From Candidatus Saccharimonadota bacterium (lineage in GTDB: Bacteria > Patescibacteriota > Saccharimonadia > UBA4664): a stretch of 8,881 nt of DNA. The notes below the pieces were generated by a model that searched no databases, had not been told where the DNA came from, and saw only the letters and a program-made list of their open reading frames with translations. Shown here in pieces: positions 6,949 through 8,881 of the stretch (position 1 is the stretch's first letter; each line of letters begins with the position of its first letter). The translations under genes were made by a program, and so were the position numbers. The stretch is from the NCBI GenBank assembly GCA_029288275.1, contig JARIHM010000017.1, positions 1-8,881 on the forward strand. The letters are read 5' to 3'.

Positions 6949-7239
6949 ATGCTTCATTTTCTTTACGCCGCCATTAGTCTGAGTCCCAACAGCATTGGGC
7001 TGCCTACATCAACACCAGACCTTGGTGCCGCTATGGCCAATGCAGTGAAGCTACTGATGGGTTTGATTGGGAGTCTGTCGATTATCTTTGTAGTGGTGGG
7101 CGGCATTCAGATCGCTACGGGTGGTGGTAACCCCGCTCGCCTCAAGCAGGGCCGCGAGACCGTTCTTTTGGCTCTGACCGGCCTCGGTATTGCCATGGCG
7201 GCGTACGGAATCGTTACTTTTGTTGTAAGCTATCTTTAA
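6949..7239 (+). CDS. Divergent type IV secretion pilin-like protein 3 (no cysteines, GNP loop)
   Basis: At 96 residues this is the shortest of the five. The N-terminus (MLHFLYAAISLSPNS) is only weakly hydrophobic and no cleavable signal is clear. TM1 is at ~34-55, the loop reads GGIQIATGGGNPARLKQGRE (GNP at 60-62), and TM2 is at ~71-93. It departs from its neighbours in three ways: no cysteine at all, Asn instead of Asp in the GDP turn, and Gly-Arg instead of Ala-Lys in the basic loop. The start directly follows the previous TAA (6946-6948), with AAAGGG 6 nt upstream inside gene 2. It may be a minor or specialised subunit. Confidence 0.82.
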   Translation: MLHFLYAAISLSPNSIGLPTSTPDLGAAMANAVKLLMGLIGSLSIIFVVVGGIQIATGGGNPARLKQGRETVLLALTGLGIAMAAYGIVTFVVSYL

Positions 7240-7257
7240 AAGAGACAAGGAATCGTT

Positions 7258-7572
7258 ATGCTTACGTTGTATCAGTTCTTAGCTGACGCCTCGGGTGAGG
7301 TTAATTCGGGTATTAACGCCGCTTGCGGCAGTAGTTGCAACAACACCTCATTGGGTACCATTCTTGGTAATATCACCAGTGCCCTCATTTTCATCGTCGG
7401 TGCCATCTCAGTGATTATGGTGGTGGTGGGTGGCTTGCGCTATGTACTGTCGAGCGGTGACCCTAAGGCTGCCGAAGGAGCTAAAAATACCATTTTGTAC
7501 GCCATCGTCGGTGTAGCTGTGGCTATGTTGGCCTATGCCATCGTGACGTTTGCTACCGCTCGCTTTAAGTAA
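7258..7572 (+). CDS. Type IV secretion pilin-like protein 4
   Basis: This 104-residue protein has an N-region with C23 and C27 (AACGSSCNN), TM1 at ~40-62, the loop GGLRYVLSSGDPKAAEGAKN (GDP at 67-69) and TM2 at ~78-100. From GGLRY onward it is the closest relative of pilin 5; the stretch EGAKNTILYAIVG is identical, pointing to a relatively recent duplication. No clear cleavable signal peptide is present. AAGGA (7247-7251) lies 6 nt before the ATG. It follows gene 3 after 18 nt and is probably cotranscribed. No terminator is evident after its TAA (7570-7572). Confidence 0.84.
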   Translation: MLTLYQFLADASGEVNSGINAACGSSCNNTSLGTILGNITSALIFIVGAISVIMVVVGGLRYVLSSGDPKAAEGAKNTILYAIVGVAVAMLAYAIVTFATARFK

Positions 7573-7589
7573 GCATTAGCATTTTATAT

Positions 7590-7619
7590 TTGCCTTTCGT
7601 GCTAGGCTTATGGTAAGGT
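7590..7619 (+). promoter_or_regulatory. Possible separate promoter for pilin gene 5
   Basis: The 91-bp gap before gene 5 is AT-rich and contains TTGCCT (7590-7595) and TAAGGT (7614-7619) with 18-nt spacing. Both hexamers are weak matches, so this is tentative. The gap size and the different codon use of gene 5 make separate transcription plausible. Confidence 0.3.
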
Positions 7620-7643
7620 CAGCTTAAATTAAATCGAATTGAT

Positions 7644-7650
7644 AGAGGAG
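7644..7650 (+). promoter_or_regulatory. Shine-Dalgarno of pilin gene 5 with unusually long spacing
   Basis: AGAGGAG is a strong match but ends 13 nt before the ATG at 7664, longer than the usual 5-9 nt. An in-frame TAG at 7643-7645 and the lack of any ATG/GTG/TTG between rule out an earlier start in this frame. Confidence 0.6.
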
Positions 7651-7663
7651 TTTTTACGTTCAG

Positions 7664-8092
7664 ATGAGCATCGCAACTCTTGGCAAGAACTTTGCCGTAA
7701 CCCTCCAGGCGCTGGTCCTGCTGCTCGGCTTCGGAGCCTTCAGCCTGGCTGCTGCTGGTCCGGCGCTGGCCGATCAGTCGGCTTGTGACACTAACACGCT
7801 CACTATTGATAGCGGTGCCGCCTGTTCGCAGGGCACGAGCGCCAAGGACAACCTCTTTGGTCAGGGCGGTATCTTCCAGACTATTGCTAACACCCTGATC
7901 TTCCTGGTTGGTGCCATTGCGGTGCTCTTCCTGATCATCGGTGGTCTGCGCTATGTGGTCTCCAATGGTGACCCTAAGGCCGTCGAAGGTGCTAAGAACA
8001 CCATCCTCTATGCTATCGTGGGTATCGTGATCGCCATTCTGTCGTTCGCGGCCATCCAGTTTGTCATCAACGCACTCAAGAACTCTCAGTAG
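7664..8092 (+). CDS. Type IV secretion pilin-like protein 5, candidate major pilin
   Basis: This 142-residue protein has a well-formed signal peptide at residues 1-36 (GPALA/DQ), leaving a mature protein of about 106 residues. C41 and C54 form a probable disulfide in the extracytoplasmic N-region. TM1 is at ~75-97, the loop is GGLRYVVSNGDPKAVEGAKN (GDP at 102-104), and TM2 is at ~113-135. Codon use is markedly restricted: all five Lys are AAG, Leu uses CTG/CTC with a single CTT, and there is no TTA, TTG or CTA, whereas pilin 1 uses AAA, TTA and CTA freely. This suggests high expression. The gene has its own strong Shine-Dalgarno, possibly its own promoter, and an excellent terminator 17 nt downstream. 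I infer that it encodes the main pilus subunit and that the others are minor or alternative subunits. It is most similar to pilin 4. Confidence 0.86.
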   Translation: MSIATLGKNFAVTLQALVLLLGFGAFSLAAAGPALADQSACDTNTLTIDSGAACSQGTSAKDNLFGQGGIFQTIANTLIFLVGAIAVLFLIIGGLRYVVSNGDPKAVEGAKNTILYAIVGIVIAILSFAAIQFVINALKNSQ

Positions 8093-8109
8093 TTTTCTGA
8101 GCGACGTTC

Positions 8110-8139
8110 AAAAAAAGAGCCTTCGGGGCTCTTTTTTTT
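8110..8139 (+). terminator. Intrinsic terminator of the pilin cluster
   Basis: A 12-bp stem (AAAAAAAGAGCC at 8110-8121, complement at 8127-8138) with loop TTCGG leads into eight T residues (8132-8139). It starts 17 nt after the TAG of pilin gene 5. The A-rich left arm means it could also act on minus-strand transcripts. Confidence 0.93.
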
Positions 8140-8151
8140 GTGGCACAAACG

Positions 8152-8187
8152 AAAAACCCGACCAGACCCGCAGTGGGTCCGGTCGGG
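8152..8187 (-). terminator. Intrinsic terminator of the 8197-8832 gene
   Basis: Arms 8157-8169 and 8175-8187 pair as 7 bp, one A-C mismatch, then 5 bp around a 5-nt loop. On the minus strand the GC-rich stem is followed by TTTTT (8156-8152). It lies 9 nt past the TAG of the minus-strand gene. Confidence 0.9.
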
Positions 8188-8196
8188 CGGTAGGGG

Positions 8197-8832
8197 CTAG
8201 CCCACCACAATCTGAGAGAAGAAATCAGCCGTAGCCTGCACCTGGCCCTGCGGGTCGTAGAGTGTCCAGGTGATGGTCCAGGCACCGACTGGTGCATCGG
8301 CATTGATGGCCATGAGCGGATCCTTGGTCCCGCTCGTACTCTGGAGCCACTCGCAGTGCTTGGTGCTGGGGTTCAAGGTCTGGTGGTGGTTGTCAGTCCA
8401 GACCTCGGTCCAGCCCTGGCCGCACAGCCGAGTCAGAGTGGCGTAATCAATACCCTGGATACCGAGCATGAAGCCGCCGGAGCCACGCTGAGTGGCATTG
8501 CAGGGCGACCCCGACTCTTCGCAGACCAGTGTGACGTAGTATGCGAGCCGGTGGGTCGTGGTGGTCGGGCTCGTGCTCGTCGTAGGAGTGCTGGTGGCTG
8601 AGGTGTCGGGTGCCGGAGTGGTGGTGACACTGACCGTATCAGAGGCCCTTGGCGACGAGGAGCTGGTGGCCGGGGAGTGCTCGGCCACCATTTGGTCATT
8701 GGGGCTCGGGAGCAGGCCGCTCGTTACGGCCAGCCAACCCACCAGAATAACGGCCAAGATCGCTCCGATCCCGGCCAGAATGCTCAAGAAGCGGCTGCGG
8801 CGGCTGGCCGGCGCCGGAGACGGTGTGACCAC
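8197..8832 (-). CDS. Single-pass membrane protein with Ser/Thr/Pro stalk and four-cysteine C-terminal domain (hypothetical)
   Basis: I do not recognise this 211-residue protein. Residues 1-14 are Pro-rich then basic (SRRSRF), ~15-38 form a transmembrane helix or uncleaved signal anchor, and ~43-94 are a Thr/Ser/Pro-rich stalk. Residues ~95-211 form a globular domain with C104, C111, C137 and C160, Trp-rich (WTEVW, WTITW), ending in strands that look beta-sandwich-like (GAWTITWTLYDPQG). Architecture and G/C-ending codon use match the 2571-3272 gene, and both contain a C-(x)n-SPC segment, but I cannot show true homology by eye. The GTG start at 8832 is set by AAAGGA (8838-8843) 5 nt upstream. 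The gene is convergent to the pilin cluster and has its own terminator. A surface-displayed protein, possibly disulfide-stabilised, is likely; its function is unknown. Confidence 0.82.
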   Translation of the reverse strand: MVTPSPAPASRRSRFLSILAGIGAILAVILVGWLAVTSGLLPSPNDQMVAEHSPATSSSSPRASDTVSVTTTPAPDTSATSTPTTSTSPTTTTHRLAYYVTLVCEESGSPCNATQRGSGGFMLGIQGIDYATLTRLCGQGWTEVWTDNHHQTLNPSTKHCEWLQSTSGTKDPLMAINADAPVGAWTITWTLYDPQGQVQATADFFSQIVVG

Positions 8833-8837
8833 GGTTT

Positions 8838-8843
8838 TCCTTT
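8838..8843 (-). promoter_or_regulatory. Shine-Dalgarno of the GTG start at 8832
   Basis: AAAGGA within AAGAAAGGAAAA lies 5 nt upstream of the GTG and selects it as the start. Confidence 0.75.
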
Positions 8844-8872
8844 CTTCTGGGCAGGTGCGGGCTCATAAACCT

Positions 8873-8878
8873 ATTGTA
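8873..8878 (-). promoter_or_regulatory. Probable -10 element of the 8197-8832 gene
   Basis: TACAAT on the minus strand, within TATACAAT, is a good -10 and would place the start near 8866, giving a ~34-nt leader. The -35 falls outside the window, so the promoter is incomplete here. Confidence 0.45.
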
Positions 8879-8881
8879 TAG

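Noticed and set aside
6607..6957. 116-codon minus-strand open frame
   Set aside because: It mirrors pilin gene 2 almost exactly, and its Asn/Gln-rich product is a complement artefact.
8110..8187. Adjacent hairpins as a repeat array or structured RNA
   Set aside because: Each hairpin has its T-tract on the appropriate strand for one of the two convergent genes, so they are two ordinary terminators.
8356..8680. Low-complexity Ser/Thr codon run as a possible tandem repeat or CRISPR-like element
   Set aside because: There is no regular period or spacer pattern; the repetition comes from the Thr/Ser/Pro stalk coding sequence.
8558..8881. 107-codon plus-strand open frame reaching the right edge
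   Set aside because: It is antisense to the Thr/Ser-rich stalk of the 8197-8832 gene, whose repeated ACC/ACT codons give long Val/Gly frames on the other strand.
1..8881. Recoded genetic code (UGA as glycine) as in some CPR lineages
   Set aside because: TGA ends pilin gene 1 exactly at the next gene's ATG and ends the 2571-3272 gene just before a terminator, and no conserved in-frame TGA was seen in the real genes.

Overview
This window looks like a chromosomal segment of a Candidate Phyla Radiation (Patescibacteria) bacterium, most probably a Saccharibacteria (TM7)-type organism. Two things support this. First, there is a run of very small two-helix proteins that share a GG-x-x-Y-(x)2-S-x-GDP-type loop, the type IV secretion pilin family typical of Patescibacteria. 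Second, they lie beside very large VirB6/TrbL-like membrane proteins with cleavable signal peptides. TGA is used as a normal stop (for example at 6599-6601 and 2571-2573), which argues against the recoded Absconditabacteria/Gracilibacteria lineages. The taxonomic call is an inference from gene content; there is no rRNA or other marker gene here.

Layout. Positions 1-2449 (minus) hold the first 816 residues of a VirB6/TrbL-like polytopic protein that continues past the left edge. Positions 2571-3272 (minus) hold a GC-rich monocistronic gene for a single-pass membrane protein with a Ser/Thr/Pro/Ala-rich stalk and a C-terminal extracytoplasmic domain. Positions 3464-6127 (minus) hold a second, complete 887-residue VirB6/TrbL-like protein, paralogous to the first. 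From a back-to-back divergent promoter at about 6136-6201, a plus-strand cluster of five tandem pilin-like genes runs from 6209 to 8092, tightly packed for the first four. The fifth is set off by 91 bp, has biased codon usage and ends at a strong intrinsic terminator. Positions 8197-8832 (minus) hold a second single-pass stalk protein, convergent with the pilins and with its own terminator. No tRNA, rRNA, CRISPR array, insertion sequence or integrase was seen, and no gap longer than 300 bp lacks a gene.

How the parts may work together. The five pilin-like subunits (VirB2/TrbC-like) and the two VirB6-like inner-membrane channel proteins form the pilus and membrane-platform half of a minimised type IV secretion or conjugation-type apparatus. 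No ATPase (VirB4/VirD4) or relaxase is visible in this window, so substrate and energy source cannot be read here. The two stalk proteins next to this locus could be surface-displayed accessory factors, but that link rests on position and architecture only.

The most interesting signals are: (i) all three confidently placed promoters of the secretion genes put the transcript start within about 0-3 nt of the start codon, predicting leaderless mRNAs, whereas the two stalk genes have strong Shine-Dalgarno sites; (ii) a shared Cys-x9-Cys motif just before the membrane core in both VirB6-like proteins, and Cys pairs in four of five pilins; (iii) one divergent pilin without cysteines and with GNP in place of GDP; (iv) the GC-rich stalk-protein cassettes placed within and beside the secretion locus.
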